Shown: positions 1-8,152 of the stretch, piece by piece
How the letters are laid out: each line of letters starts with the position of its first letter
Numbering within the stretch: position 1 is the stretch's first letter
Source: Flavobacteriaceae bacterium UBA3478
Lineage (GTDB): Bacteria; Bacteroidota; Bacteroidia; Flavobacteriales; Flavobacteriaceae
Assembly (NCBI GenBank): GCA_002381155.1
Contig: DFQX01000081.1
Span: 1 to 35,772 of the forward strand
Length of the DNA stretch: 35,772 nt
Direction of reading: 5' to 3'
Notes under the pieces: model-generated
Seen by the model: only the letters and a program-made list of their open reading frames with translations
The model's database searches: none
What the model was told of the DNA's origin: nothing
Position numbers and translations under genes: made by a program

Positions 1-1
1 T

Positions 2-1042
2 CCTGGCAAACAGGTGAAAGTGACCAGCGCTGATAAAGTATCAACCATCTCTGCCACAAATATTGTTATAGCGACCGGAGCGCGCAGCCGTGAATTACCT
101 AGCCTACCTCAAGATGGAGTAAAGGTGATCGGATACCGCGAAGCGATGACTTTAAAGTCACAACCCAAAAAACTTGTTGTAGTAGGTAGTGGCGCTATCG
201 GAATCGAATTTGCTTACTTCTACAACAGCATGGGCACAGAAGTAACGGTAGTTGAATACCAGCCAAATATTGTACCTGTTGAAGACGAAGAAATTTCAAA
301 ACAGCTGGAGCGCAGTTTTAAGAAAGCTGGAATCAACATCTTAACTTCTGCTGAAGTTACTTTAGTAGATACTAGTGGTGAAGGTGTAAAGGCTACCGTA
401 AAAACCGCAAAAGGAGAACAAGTTATTGAAGCAGACATTGTACTTTCTGCTGTCGGTATCAAATCAAATATTGAAAATATTGGCCTCGAAGAGGCAGGTA
501 TTATCACAGACCGCGACAAGATATTAGTGAATGAATATTACCAAACTAACATACCAGGTTACTACGCTATTGGTGATGTAACTCCCGGGCAAGCATTAGC
601 TCATGTTGCTTCTGCCGAAGGAATTCTTTGTGTAGAGAAAATAGCAGGTATGCACGTTGAACCGATCGACTATGGTAATATACCTGGTTGTACCTATTGC
701 AGCCCAGAAATTGCCTCCGTTGGTATGACAGAAAAGCAGGCTAAAGAAAAAGGGTATGATATCAAAGTAGGTAAATTCCCCTTCTCTGCGAGCGGTAAGG
801 CAAAAGCCAGCGGTAACTCTGACGGATTCGTAAAAGTCATTTTTGATGCTAAGTATGGAGAATGGTTAGGCTGTCATATGATTGGCGCTGGAGTAACCGA
901 TATGATTGCTGAAGCGGTAGTGGCAAGAAAGCTAGAGACCACAGGGCATGAAATCCTTAAAGCGGTTCACCCTCACCCAACGATGAGTGAAGCGGTAATG
1001 GAAGCAGTTGCTGCAGCCTACGATGAGGTTATTCACCTCTAG
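2..1042 (+). CDS. lpdA: dihydrolipoyl dehydrogenase (E3), 5'-truncated by window edge
   Basis: This flavoprotein disulfide reductase re-oxidises the lipoyl groups of the pyruvate and 2-oxoglutarate dehydrogenase complexes and passes electrons to NAD+. The reading frame is open from base 2, so the true start lies upstream; about 346 of the usual 460-470 residues are present. Missing are the N-terminal FAD-binding glycine motif and the redox CxxxxC pair. Visible are the central ATGAR segment, the NAD-binding motif VVVGSGAIGIEFAYFY, the second FAD motif ending in YAIGDV, and the C-terminal dimerisation domain with the catalytic His-Glu motif HPHPTMSEAV. It converges on aroQ, sharing 14 bp at the 3' ends. 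A GTG at base 14 is not a credible start because homologous sequence continues upstream of it. Confidence 0.95.
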   Translation, partial: PGKQVKVTSADKVSTISATNIVIATGARSRELPSLPQDGVKVIGYREAMTLKSQPKKLVVVGSGAIGIEFAYFYNSMGTEVTVVEYQPNIVPVEDEEISKQLERSFKKAGINILTSAEVTLVDTSGEGVKATVKTAKGEQVIEADIVLSAVGIKSNIENIGLEEAGIITDRDKILVNEYYQTNIPGYYAIGDVTPGQALAHVASAEGILCVEKIAGMHVEPIDYGNIPGCTYCSPEIASVGMTEKQAKEKGYDIKVGKFPFSASGKAKASGNSDGFVKVIFDAKYGEWLGCHMIGAGVTDMIAEAVVARKLETTGHEILKAVHPHPTMSEAVMEAVAAAYDEVIHL

Positions 1043-1454
1043 ACAGAATCGACTCAATGGCGAGACGATAACTATCTAGTCCGCATCCGATAATTATCCC
1101 GGCTGCTTTTGCAGCAATAAAAGACTGGTGTCTGAAAGGTTCTCGTGCATAGGTGTTCGAAATGTGAACTTCGATTACTGGGGTATTAATTCCTGCCACG
1201 GCATCACCTAGACCCACTGAAGTGTGGGTGTAAGCGCCGGCATTAAACACAATACCGTCGTAATCAAACCCACATTCATGAAGTTTATCAATGAGTTCTC
1301 CTTCGATATTCGATTGAAAATAAATCAGTTCGTGGCCCTCATAGCGTAACTGGAGCTCCTTAAAGTAATCCACAAAGGTTGTCGAGCCGTAAATTTCAGG
1401 CTCTCTTTTACCCAATAAGTTTAGGTTCGGACCATTTATAACTGCTATCTTCAT
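1029..1454 (-). CDS. aroQ: type II 3-dehydroquinate dehydratase
   Basis: The enzyme converts 3-dehydroquinate to 3-dehydroshikimate in the shikimate pathway. The protein is 141 residues, normal for the type II (dodecameric) family. Hallmarks are the N-terminal INGPNLNLLGKREPEIYG block with the active-site Arg17 and Tyr22, the NAGAYTHTS block around residues 71-79, and EVHISN with the catalytic His97. I placed the start at the ATG at 1454, not at an in-frame ATG 57 bp upstream, because MKIAVINGPN is the normal family N-terminus and the longer form would run into xerD. It is divergent from xerD with only 22 bp between start codons. aroK, also in this pathway, lies elsewhere in the window (26559-27074). 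Confidence 0.95.
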   Translation of the reverse strand: MKIAVINGPNLNLLGKREPEIYGSTTFVDYFKELQLRYEGHELIYFQSNIEGELIDKLHECGFDYDGIVFNAGAYTHTSVGLGDAVAGINTPVIEVHISNTYAREPFRHQSFIAAKAAGIIIGCGLDSYRLAIESILSRGE

Positions 1455-1458
1455 AACG

Positions 1459-1466
1459 CTAAAATA
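1459..1466 (-). promoter_or_regulatory. weak -7-like box directly before aroQ
   Basis: On the minus strand the octamer TATTTTAG differs by one base from the Bacteroidota -7 consensus TAnnTTTG and ends 4 nt before the aroQ ATG. If used, the transcript would start at or next to the start codon. No clear -33 element is visible, so this is only a candidate. Confidence 0.3.
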
Positions 1467-1476
1467 GAAGGTTTTC

Positions 1477-2376
1477 GTGAACTGGGAACAGGCCATAGCA
1501 GAATACATCAACTATTTAAAATTAGAAAGGGGCTCTAGTAAAGCCACGATAAGTAGTTACACCTACGATTTAAATAGATTAAAAGAAGCCCTAATAAACA
1601 ATGGGGTTGATCGGCCCACTTTAACACAATTAGAGAATTTAAGAGCATCGATGGGTTTACTATCCGTAGCGTTAAGCGCGAGATCGCTAGCTCGATTAGT
1701 ATCCTCTATGAAAGGCTTTTTTAGTTATTTAACGGCCGAAAAATATCTCGAAGTAAATCCTGCTGAACAAATTGAGGCGCCTAAACTTTCAATAAAAATA
1801 CCGGTCTTCTTGACTGAAGCTGAGGTTCAGGAGTTCTTGGGTGCCATTGACTTGTCACACCCACAAGGTAGTCGCAATCTCGCCATTTTCGAAATGCTCT
1901 ATGCCTGTGGTCTTCGAGTATCCGAAGTTCTTCAATTACGTCTCTCTGACTTGTTTTTAAATGAAGGATTCATTCGGGTAATCGGAAAGGGACAGAAAAC
2001 ACGATTAGTGCCGATTGGTCCTTACTCTATAAAACGATTAGAGGGATATCTTGAAAATCGCGTATCAGAATACCAACCTCAACACCTATATGAGGATGTT
2101 TTATTCTTAAACCGACGCGGGAGATCGCTTACACGAGCCATGATTTTTACTCTTACCAAGCAAATTGTAGAAAAAACGAGAATTAAAAAAGAGATTAGTC
2201 CGCATACCTTCAGGCATTGCTTTGCTACTCACCTATTAGAAAACGGAGCTGATTTGCGTGCTATTCAATTAATGTTGGGTCATGAAAGCATAACGACTAC
2301 TGAAATATACCTACATAGTTCGGTTGAAAAACTTCGGGATACCATAGAAAAACTTCATCCTCGTTCTGATTTCTAA
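1477..2376 (+). CDS. xerD: site-specific tyrosine recombinase XerD
   Basis: This recombinase resolves chromosome dimers at dif sites together with XerC and FtsK. The 299-residue protein matches XerD in length. It has an N-terminal SAM-like core-binding domain (about residues 1-95) and a C-terminal catalytic domain. All catalytic residues are present: Arg147 (CGLRVSE), Lys171 (GKGQK), His243 and Arg246 (HTFRH), His269 (LGHES) and the nucleophile Tyr278 (TTTEIY). The start is GTG at 1477, since no in-frame ATG sits nearby and NWEQAIAEYINYL is a usual N-terminus. It sits among housekeeping genes with no attachment site or mobile-element cargo, so it is the chromosomal Xer protein and not an island integrase. 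XerC and XerD are hard to separate by eye. Confidence 0.92.
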   Translation: MNWEQAIAEYINYLKLERGSSKATISSYTYDLNRLKEALINNGVDRPTLTQLENLRASMGLLSVALSARSLARLVSSMKGFFSYLTAEKYLEVNPAEQIEAPKLSIKIPVFLTEAEVQEFLGAIDLSHPQGSRNLAIFEMLYACGLRVSEVLQLRLSDLFLNEGFIRVIGKGQKTRLVPIGPYSIKRLEGYLENRVSEYQPQHLYEDVLFLNRRGRSLTRAMIFTLTKQIVEKTRIKKEISPHTFRHCFATHLLENGADLRAIQLMLGHESITTTEIYLHSSVEKLRDTIEKLHPRSDF

Positions 2377-2420
2377 ACCTGAAATTTCTCATTACCTTAA
2401 ACCCTATTAAATCTCAACAC

Positions 2421-3839
2421 ATGATAAAACTTAAATTGACCATCGCAACACTTCTACTGAGTAGTTTTGCCATTGCACAAAAGACCTCTCAAGTTTTTGA
2501 ATCCATAGAAACCAATTTGAGTGACTATAAAGGTATTGCTCTTGAAATTTGGGACTTAGCTGAAATGGGTTACCAAGAATACCAATCAAGCAATCTACTT
2601 AAGGTACGATTAGAAAGCGAAGGCTTTTCTATTACTACAGGTGTAGCTGAAATCCCTACCGCCTTCGTTGCTGAATATGGTACCAAAGGTCCTGTAATTG
2701 GTATTCTAGGTGAATTCGACGCGCTCCCTGGTCTTTCTCAGAAAGCAGTACCCTTTAAAGAAAGTGCTGATGCTATTGGCGGACACGGATGTGGTCACCA
2801 TTTATTCGGAACCGCCTCCCTTGCTGCCGCGGTTGCCCTCAAAGATTGGCTAATAAAAACCAAAACCGAAGGCCGTATTCGATTCTATGGAACCCCCGCA
2901 GAAGAAGGAGGTGGAGCAAAAGTTTACATGTCACGTGCCGGGCTTTTCGATGATGTAGATGTGGTTTTACACTGGCATCCTGGAGCCGCTAACCAAGCAA
3001 ATGAAGCTGCTGCACTAGCTAATATTTCAGGGAAATTTAGATTCAACGGAGTTTCAGCACATGCCGCCGGAGCCCCAGAAAGAGGTCGTTCTGCGCTTGA
3101 CGCAGTTGAAGCTATGAATTACATGGTGAATATGATGCGTGAACACGTCCCTCAAGAAACACGAATTCACTATGTAATCACTGACGGAGGAAAGGCTCCC
3201 AATGTGGTTCCTGACTTCGCAGAGGTCTATTACTATTCAAGACATTCCTCTAGAGAGATCGTTCGCAACGTGTTCGATCGCATCGTTTTAGCTGCCGAAG
3301 GAGCTGCAAAAGGTACAGAAACTACAATGAGCTATGAAATCGTAAATGGAGTTCACGAATTGTTACCCAACCAAACACTACAAACCCTAGTGCATGAAAG
3401 CCTATCAACTGTGGGCGGATACACTTACACCGCAGAAGAACGGGCTTTTGCAGAGCAGATTTCTGAAAGTTTAAATCGTCCGCTAGACGAGCGAGTTGCT
3501 AAAGATGTTGCTCCATATCAAGAGGCTTCTAGAGCTTACGGTTCAACCGATGTGGGAGACGTTAGTTTTGTCGTTCCTACGGTAGGTTTTGGGACCGCTA
3601 CATGGGTTCCTGGCACCTCAGCACATTCATGGCAAGCAGTTGCTGCTGGTGGTACTAGTATTGGATTAAAAGGTATGGCTGTAGCGGCCAAAACTTTAGC
3701 GCTTAGTGGAGCTAAGCTTTTTAAAAATCCAAAGATTATTGCTAAAGCAAGAGCTGAATTTGAAGAACGTAGAGGGGCTGATTTTAATTATCGTCCTCTT
3801 CTTGGGAATCGTCCTCCTGCTCTTGACTACCGAAATTAA
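2421..3839 (+). CDS. exported M20-family amidohydrolase (AbgB/HipO-like peptidase)
   Basis: The product is a predicted zinc amidohydrolase of the M20D/AbgB type, which hydrolyses N-acyl amino acids or p-aminobenzoyl-glutamate-like amides; the substrate cannot be read from sequence. Residues 1-19 form a signal peptide ending FAIA-Q, so the protein is probably periplasmic. Metal-site features are GEFDALP (around 97-103), the GHGCGHH segment with Cys124 and His126, Glu161-Glu162 in a GTPAEEGG loop, and HWHPG at 184-188; a dimerisation domain lies in between. At 472 residues it has normal length. The last 56 bp overlap the antisense plsC-like gene. A clear promoter box was not found in the 44 bp upstream. 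Confidence 0.87.
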   Translation: MIKLKLTIATLLLSSFAIAQKTSQVFESIETNLSDYKGIALEIWDLAEMGYQEYQSSNLLKVRLESEGFSITTGVAEIPTAFVAEYGTKGPVIGILGEFDALPGLSQKAVPFKESADAIGGHGCGHHLFGTASLAAAVALKDWLIKTKTEGRIRFYGTPAEEGGGAKVYMSRAGLFDDVDVVLHWHPGAANQANEAAALANISGKFRFNGVSAHAAGAPERGRSALDAVEAMNYMVNMMREHVPQETRIHYVITDGGKAPNVVPDFAEVYYYSRHSSREIVRNVFDRIVLAAEGAAKGTETTMSYEIVNGVHELLPNQTLQTLVHESLSTVGGYTYTAEERAFAEQISESLNRPLDERVAKDVAPYQEASRAYGSTDVGDVSFVVPTVGFGTATWVPGTSAHSWQAVAAGGTSIGLKGMAVAAKTLALSGAKLFKNPKIIAKARAEFEERRGADFNYRPLLGNRPPALDYRN

Positions 3840-4638
3840 AAGGGAATTCTCTCTTCTTATGATCCTCGTTATAGGCTAGAAGTTCTTCTTCGGGGATCAC
3901 CTTTAAGAACGAAGGGTGTTGCTCAATAGCAAACTCTAATTTTTCAATAATCGAATCGACCGATTCGTTTTCGTAATCAATTTCTAAGGGATCTTTAATC
4001 ACCATCGATTGTAGGATCCCTTTCTTTTTGATGTAGATACCTTTTCGATCGAAGGAACGTCTAAACCCATCAATAACGATTGGGACCACTACGGGCTGAT
4101 ACGTTTTAATGATATGAGCGGTACCCTTTCTAATGGGCTTCCAAGGACGAGTAGTACCCTGCGGAAAGGTAATTACCCATCCGTCATCTAGCGCTCTACC
4201 AATATTAGAAATATCGCTGAATTTCACCTGACGCTTTACCTCTTTCCCCCCTGCTCGCCAAGTGCGTTCAATACTGATCGAACCGGCGTAAGATAGAATC
4301 TTTGCAAGTAGACTATCATTCATCGTCTCCTTGGCGGCGATATAGTATAAATTCAATTTTGGCCTGAATAGGTAAAATGCATTTTTTATCGAATCTTCTC
4401 TACCTTGAAGACTCGCATTGAATACGTGAAACATTGCAACCACGTCTGCAAAATACGTTTGGTGATTACTCACGAAAAGCACTTTTTTACCCGGTAACTT
4501 TCGAAGAATATCAGACCCTTCAATTTGAAGGGTGTTAAAACGTTTATAACGGGCATGCGTCGCAAAACCAGCAAACAAGATGAGAAGTCTCTTTAAGAAG
4601 AGAATGTGACCAAATGGATTTCGTTTAAATAACGGCAT
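3784..4638 (-). CDS. 1-acyl-sn-glycerol-3-phosphate acyltransferase-like protein (variant PlsC motifs)
   Basis: This is a membrane-associated acyltransferase of the PlsC fold, probably acting in phospholipid or related lipid synthesis. The N-terminus (about residues 10-27) is hydrophobic. The catalytic block is NHQTYFAD at 58-65, which spaces His59 and Asp65 by five residues where the classical motif is HX4D. The second block reads FPQGTTRPWKP at 158-168, where the classical form is EGTR, and VVVPIVIDGF at 183-192 corresponds to the proline-containing block IV. I believe this divergent form is common in Bacteroidota, but I cannot confirm that here. The C-terminus (about 269-284) is an acidic low-complexity tail encoded opposite the end of the M20 gene. 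Acyl acceptor specificity is inferred only from the fold. Confidence 0.8.
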   Translation of the reverse strand: MPLFKRNPFGHILFLKRLLILFAGFATHARYKRFNTLQIEGSDILRKLPGKKVLFVSNHQTYFADVVAMFHVFNASLQGREDSIKNAFYLFRPKLNLYYIAAKETMNDSLLAKILSYAGSISIERTWRAGGKEVKRQVKFSDISNIGRALDDGWVITFPQGTTRPWKPIRKGTAHIIKTYQPVVVPIVIDGFRRSFDRKGIYIKKKGILQSMVIKDPLEIDYENESVDSIIEKLEFAIEQHPSFLKVIPEEELLAYNEDHKKREFPFNFGSQEQEDDSQEEDDN

Positions 4639-4673
4639 AGCGGTGGCTAATGTACAAAAGCTTTTAGATGTTT

Positions 4674-4681
4674 TATCTTTG
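4674..4681 (+). promoter_or_regulatory. -7 box of the cyclophilin lipoprotein gene
   Basis: TATCTTTG is an exact match to TAnnTTTG, 14 nt before the ATG at 4696. A convincing -33 TTG was not seen at the usual distance. Confidence 0.55.
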
Positions 4682-4695
4682 AAAAAACGAATGAA

Positions 4696-5400
4696 ATGAA
4701 GTATGCCCTCTGTCTTAGCGTATTTTTATTGTTTTTTTCCTGCAGTGAATCCGAGAAAAAAAATAATTCCAATCCTACCACTACCTCAATTATAACAGAA
4801 CCAAAGAAAGCCGTTAAAGCAAAAAAAGTAGCAGAAACGAAATCATTTAAATTAACTGAAGAAAATGCAATTCCTTTTTTCTTTGAATATGAAAAGACCT
4901 TAGAAGAAGATCATCTCACTTTTGAAACAAGCTTTGGTAATTTCACGGTTCGTTTATACGCTGATGTCCCCTATCACCGGGCTAACGCGGTATATCTTGC
5001 CAAAAAAGGATACTTCGACAACACCATGTTTCATCGTGTGGTAGAAAATTTCATCATCCAAGGTGGAAATGCGGATACTCCAGAGCTACCGAAGAAACGA
5101 AAAGTAATTGGCAGGTATCTGTTACCTCCTGACACCGACAAAAATCACTCACATCACCGAGGAGTGATTTCAATGCCTAGTAGTGATATCGACAACCCTC
5201 ATAAACTGGCTTCTCCTTTTGAATTTTTCATTGTAGTTACCAAGCCTGGCTCCTATCATTTAGACGGTAACTATACCGCCTTTGGAGAGGTTATTGAAGG
5301 TATGGAGGTCGTTGACCAAATAAACGCTGTAGCAGTCGACCAAGGCGATTGGCCACTACAGAACGTCTACATCAAACAGGTAACCGCTTTTAAAGGTTAA
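4696..5400 (+). CDS. cyclophilin-type peptidyl-prolyl cis-trans isomerase lipoprotein
   Basis: The product accelerates proline isomerisation in cell-envelope proteins. It begins with a lipoprotein signal peptide: the hydrophobic stretch ends in LFFSC, giving lipidation at Cys16, followed by a Lys/Asn-rich linker. The cyclophilin domain covers about residues 73-232 and contains FHRV (catalytic Arg), FIIQGG, SPFEFFIV and FGEVIEGMEVV, the standard order for the family. The acidic SESE following Cys16 would fit a surface or outer-membrane location, but sorting signals in this lineage are not certain. It is divergent from the acyltransferase gene and overlaps the ornithine aminotransferase stop by 11 bp. 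The ATG at 4696 is used; another ATG at 4691 is out of frame. Confidence 0.92.
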   Translation: MKYALCLSVFLLFFSCSESEKKNNSNPTTTSIITEPKKAVKAKKVAETKSFKLTEENAIPFFFEYEKTLEEDHLTFETSFGNFTVRLYADVPYHRANAVYLAKKGYFDNTMFHRVVENFIIQGGNADTPELPKKRKVIGRYLLPPDTDKNHSHHRGVISMPSSDIDNPHKLASPFEFFIVVTKPGSYHLDGNYTAFGEVIEGMEVVDQINAVAVDQGDWPLQNVYIKQVTAFKG

Positions 5401-6679
5401 TAGAGGCTTCGAACTCGAATACCGATCGAACAATTATTTCAATACACTCATCAATCTGCTCTTTGGTCATTACTAGCGGAGGAGCAAATCGAATAATGTT
5501 ACCATGCGTAGGTTTCGCTAATAAGCCATTATCTCTTAGAGTTAAGCAGAGATTCCAAGCAGTTTCGCTTTCTTCTGTATCGTTGATAACAACCGCATTG
5601 AGAAGTCCCTTTCCACGAACTAAACTCACTAGACTACAGTCGCCCAGTTTCGAGCGCAGTTCATTTCTGAAATATTCCCCTAGCTCAAAGGCATTTTCTG
5701 CTAATTGTTCATTCTTAATCACCTCTAAAGCAGCTATACTAACCGCAGCTGCTACTGGATTACCACCGAAGGTACTACCATGCGAACCTGGAGTAATTAC
5801 TTGCATCACCTGGTCATTAGCTAAAACCGCTGAAATCGGGTATACTCCACCTGAAATCGCTTTACCAAGAATTAGAATATCAGGCTTAACCTCAGGGGTA
5901 CCACTACAGTGCTTATCTGCACATTGACAATTACCACAGGTTGCCAGAAGTCTTCCCGTTCTAGCAATACCGGTTTGAACCTCATCGGCTAAAAGAAGTA
6001 CTCCGTATGCTTTACAAAGGGCTGAAACTTTAGAAAGGTATCCTTCATCGGGTACCATAACCCCAGCTTCACCTTGAATAGGTTCTACTAAAAACCCTGC
6101 AATATTTGAATGCACCTTAAGAACTTCTTCTAAGGCATCCGCATCGTTGTAAGGGATTTTTATAAAACCACTGGTGTAAGGTCCGAAGCCTTGGCGAGCC
6201 GTTGCATCCGAAGAAAACGATATGATGGTGGTGGTTCTACCGTGAAAGTTTTGATCACAGACAACAATTTGAGCCTGATCTTCGGGCAAACCCTTCACCT
6301 TGTAGGCCCAACGTCTTGCAATCTTTAATGCAGTCTCGACAGCCTCAGCACCAGTATTCATAGGGAGAACCTTGTCGAAATGAAAAGTTTCTGTTAGGTA
6401 TTGCTCCATCCGACCCAGTTGATCATTATAGAAAGCTCGTGAAGTCAGCGTTAATTGTTTCGATTGCTCAGTAAGCGCATCAATGATATCCGGATGACAA
6501 TGCCCCTGATTTACCGCTGAATAAGCCGATAAAAAGTCGAAATACTTCTTGCCCTCAATATCCCATAAGTAAACTCCCTCTCCTTTAGCTAATACAACAG
6601 GAAGCGGATGATAATTATGCGCACCGTATTTATTTTCTAAAGCGATAGCTTCTTCAGAACTGCGAATCGAATCAATCAT
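5390..6679 (-). CDS. rocD: ornithine--oxo-acid aminotransferase
   Basis: This PLP enzyme transfers the delta-amino group of ornithine to 2-oxoglutarate, yielding glutamate semialdehyde for proline or arginine metabolism. Class III aminotransferase marks are the N-terminal EKYGAHNYHPLPVVL-like block, NTGAEAVETALK (109-120), ADEVQTGIARTG with the cofactor Asp232, the Schiff-base Lys273 in ILGKAISGG, and GSHGSTFGGNP. I set the start at the ATG at 6679; a frame 111 bp longer exists but overlaps rlmD and adds nothing family-like. At 429 residues it is slightly long because of an inserted loop at about 247-263 carrying four cysteines (C248, C251, C253, C258). Acetylornithine transaminase is the main alternative, but the HNYHP block argues for OAT. 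Confidence 0.92.
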   Translation of the reverse strand: MIDSIRSSEEAIALENKYGAHNYHPLPVVLAKGEGVYLWDIEGKKYFDFLSAYSAVNQGHCHPDIIDALTEQSKQLTLTSRAFYNDQLGRMEQYLTETFHFDKVLPMNTGAEAVETALKIARRWAYKVKGLPEDQAQIVVCDQNFHGRTTTIISFSSDATARQGFGPYTSGFIKIPYNDADALEEVLKVHSNIAGFLVEPIQGEAGVMVPDEGYLSKVSALCKAYGVLLLADEVQTGIARTGRLLATCGNCQCADKHCSGTPEVKPDILILGKAISGGVYPISAVLANDQVMQVITPGSHGSTFGGNPVAAAVSIAALEVIKNEQLAENAFELGEYFRNELRSKLGDCSLVSLVRGKGLLNAVVINDTEESETAWNLCLTLRDNGLLAKPTHGNIIRFAPPLVMTKEQIDECIEIIVRSVFEFEASINL

Positions 6680-6732
6680 ACTTATTTTTTTAAAGCCCTT
6701 CAAAGTTCGACAATACAATCCGCATAACCAAT

Positions 6733-6740
6733 TACCTTTG
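6733..6740 (+). promoter_or_regulatory. -7 box abutting the rlmD start (leaderless geometry)
   Basis: TACCTTTG matches TAnnTTTG exactly and ends 5 nt before the rlmD ATG at 6746, so a start at the normal distance would give an mRNA with almost no 5' leader. No clear -33 TTG was found. Confidence 0.5.
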
Positions 6741-6745
6741 CAGTT

Positions 6746-8152
6746 ATGAGCAGAAAACCGCAGAGAGTTCTTGAGGACTTGAAAATTCACACCCTAGGAG
6801 CGAAAGGAAAGGCCATAGGGAAAACTGAAGAAGGACGTGTTGTGTTTATCCCATACGTGGCGCCGGGTGATATCGTGGATGCACGTGTTGTAAAGAAGAG
6901 AAAAAACTATCTCGAAGCCGAAGCCATTTCAATTAAAAGTGAATCTGAGTACCGTGTTGAACCTAAATGTGAACATTTCACACGATGCGGCGGCTGTAAG
7001 TGGCAACATCTTCAATATGATCAGCAACTGATCTACAAACAAAATGAGGTACTAGAGAATCTAAAGCGAATTGGAGAAATCATCCCCGAACATATCGAAC
7101 CAATTTTAGCCTCTGAGACCATCTATCACTATCGCAACAAAATGGAATTTTCATTTTCAGATAGTAGATGGATTGAAAAAGAAGAAATCGAGAGTGGGGA
7201 GATTTTTGATCGTAGAGGTCTAGGTTTTCATAAGCCAGGGATGTGGGATAAAATTATCGATCTCAATCACTGTTACCTACAAGGAGAACCCTCTGACCGC
7301 ATACGCAACTTTTGCAAAGAAGAAGGAATTCGTCAAAAGCTTGAATTTTTCAATCCGCGTAACCGTACGGGGGCGCTTCGCACCTTGATGATAAGAAACA
7401 CCTTGGCTGGTGATTTAATGGTTCTTATCCAATTTTATGAAGCTTCTAAAGATCAGATAGAAAGCTACCTTTCTGCGATTGCTAGCGAGTTCCCTGAAAT
7501 CACTTCACTCCTATATGTGATCAACCAAAAAGGGAATGATACGCTGTACGATCAAGACATTACTGTTTTTAACGGCAAAGATCACATTGAGGAAACTATG
7601 GAGTCTTTGAGATTTAAAGTCGATGCCAAGTCGTTTTATCAAACCAATAGTGCACAAGCGCTTCGTTTGTATGAAGTAGCTAGAGATTTTGCTGATCTCA
7701 GTGGTGATGAGCTCGTTTATGATCTATATACAGGCACCGGTACCATTGCTCAATTTATTGCTCAAAAAGGAAAATATGTGGTAGGTGTTGAGGCCGTACC
7801 TGAAGCTATTGAAAAAGCGAAGGAAAACGCGGTGATTAACAATATCAGCAATGTAACTTTTGAGGTCGGAGACATGAAAAATGTGTTTAACGACGAATTC
7901 GTTGAAAGACACGGCAAACCAGATATCGTTATCACAGACCCACCAAGGGATGGAATGCATGGCGATGTGGTAGCACAACTTCTGAAACTAGCCCCGAAAA
8001 AGATTGTCTATGTAAGTTGTAACTCAGCAACGCAAGCAAGAGATTTAAAACTCCTATCTGAGCAGTATCGCGTAGTTCGTTCAAGAGCAGTAGATTTGTT
8101 TCCTCAGACGCACCACATTGAAAACGTAGTGTTATTGATTAAAAACGAATAA
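6746..8152 (+). CDS. rlmD: 23S rRNA (uracil-C5)-methyltransferase RlmD-like
   Basis: The enzyme makes m5U (position 1939 in E. coli numbering) in 23S rRNA. The 468-residue protein has an N-terminal TRAM domain (about 5-65) for RNA binding. Four cysteines that would hold a [4Fe-4S] cluster are present: C75, C81, C84 (in CEHFTRCGGCKWQH) and C176. The SAM-binding motif YTGTGTIAQF, the ITDPPRDGMH motif and the catalytic cysteine block VYVSCNSATQARDL follow. Among RlmD, RlmC and TrmA paralogues, the TRAM domain and Fe-S cysteines favour RlmD. Its stop overlaps the next ATG by one base (TAATG), so it heads a three-gene unit with the DUF6452 and DUF6048 genes. Confidence 0.93.
   Translation: MSRKPQRVLEDLKIHTLGAKGKAIGKTEEGRVVFIPYVAPGDIVDARVVKKRKNYLEAEAISIKSESEYRVEPKCEHFTRCGGCKWQHLQYDQQLIYKQNEVLENLKRIGEIIPEHIEPILASETIYHYRNKMEFSFSDSRWIEKEEIESGEIFDRRGLGFHKPGMWDKIIDLNHCYLQGEPSDRIRNFCKEEGIRQKLEFFNPRNRTGALRTLMIRNTLAGDLMVLIQFYEASKDQIESYLSAIASEFPEITSLLYVINQKGNDTLYDQDITVFNGKDHIEETMESLRFKVDAKSFYQTNSAQALRLYEVARDFADLSGDELVYDLYTGTGTIAQFIAQKGKYVVGVEAVPEAIEKAKENAVINNISNVTFEVGDMKNVFNDEFVERHGKPDIVITDPPRDGMHGDVVAQLLKLAPKKIVYVSCNSATQARDLKLLSEQYRVVRSRAVDLFPQTHHIENVVLLIKNE

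Noticed and set aside
1477..2376. Tyrosine recombinase as the integrase of a genomic island
   Set aside because: It has XerD length and residues and lies among core genes with no att repeats or cargo.
5463..5927. 154-codon frame on the plus strand inside rocD
   Set aside because: It is antisense to a well-conserved aminotransferase and resembles no family.
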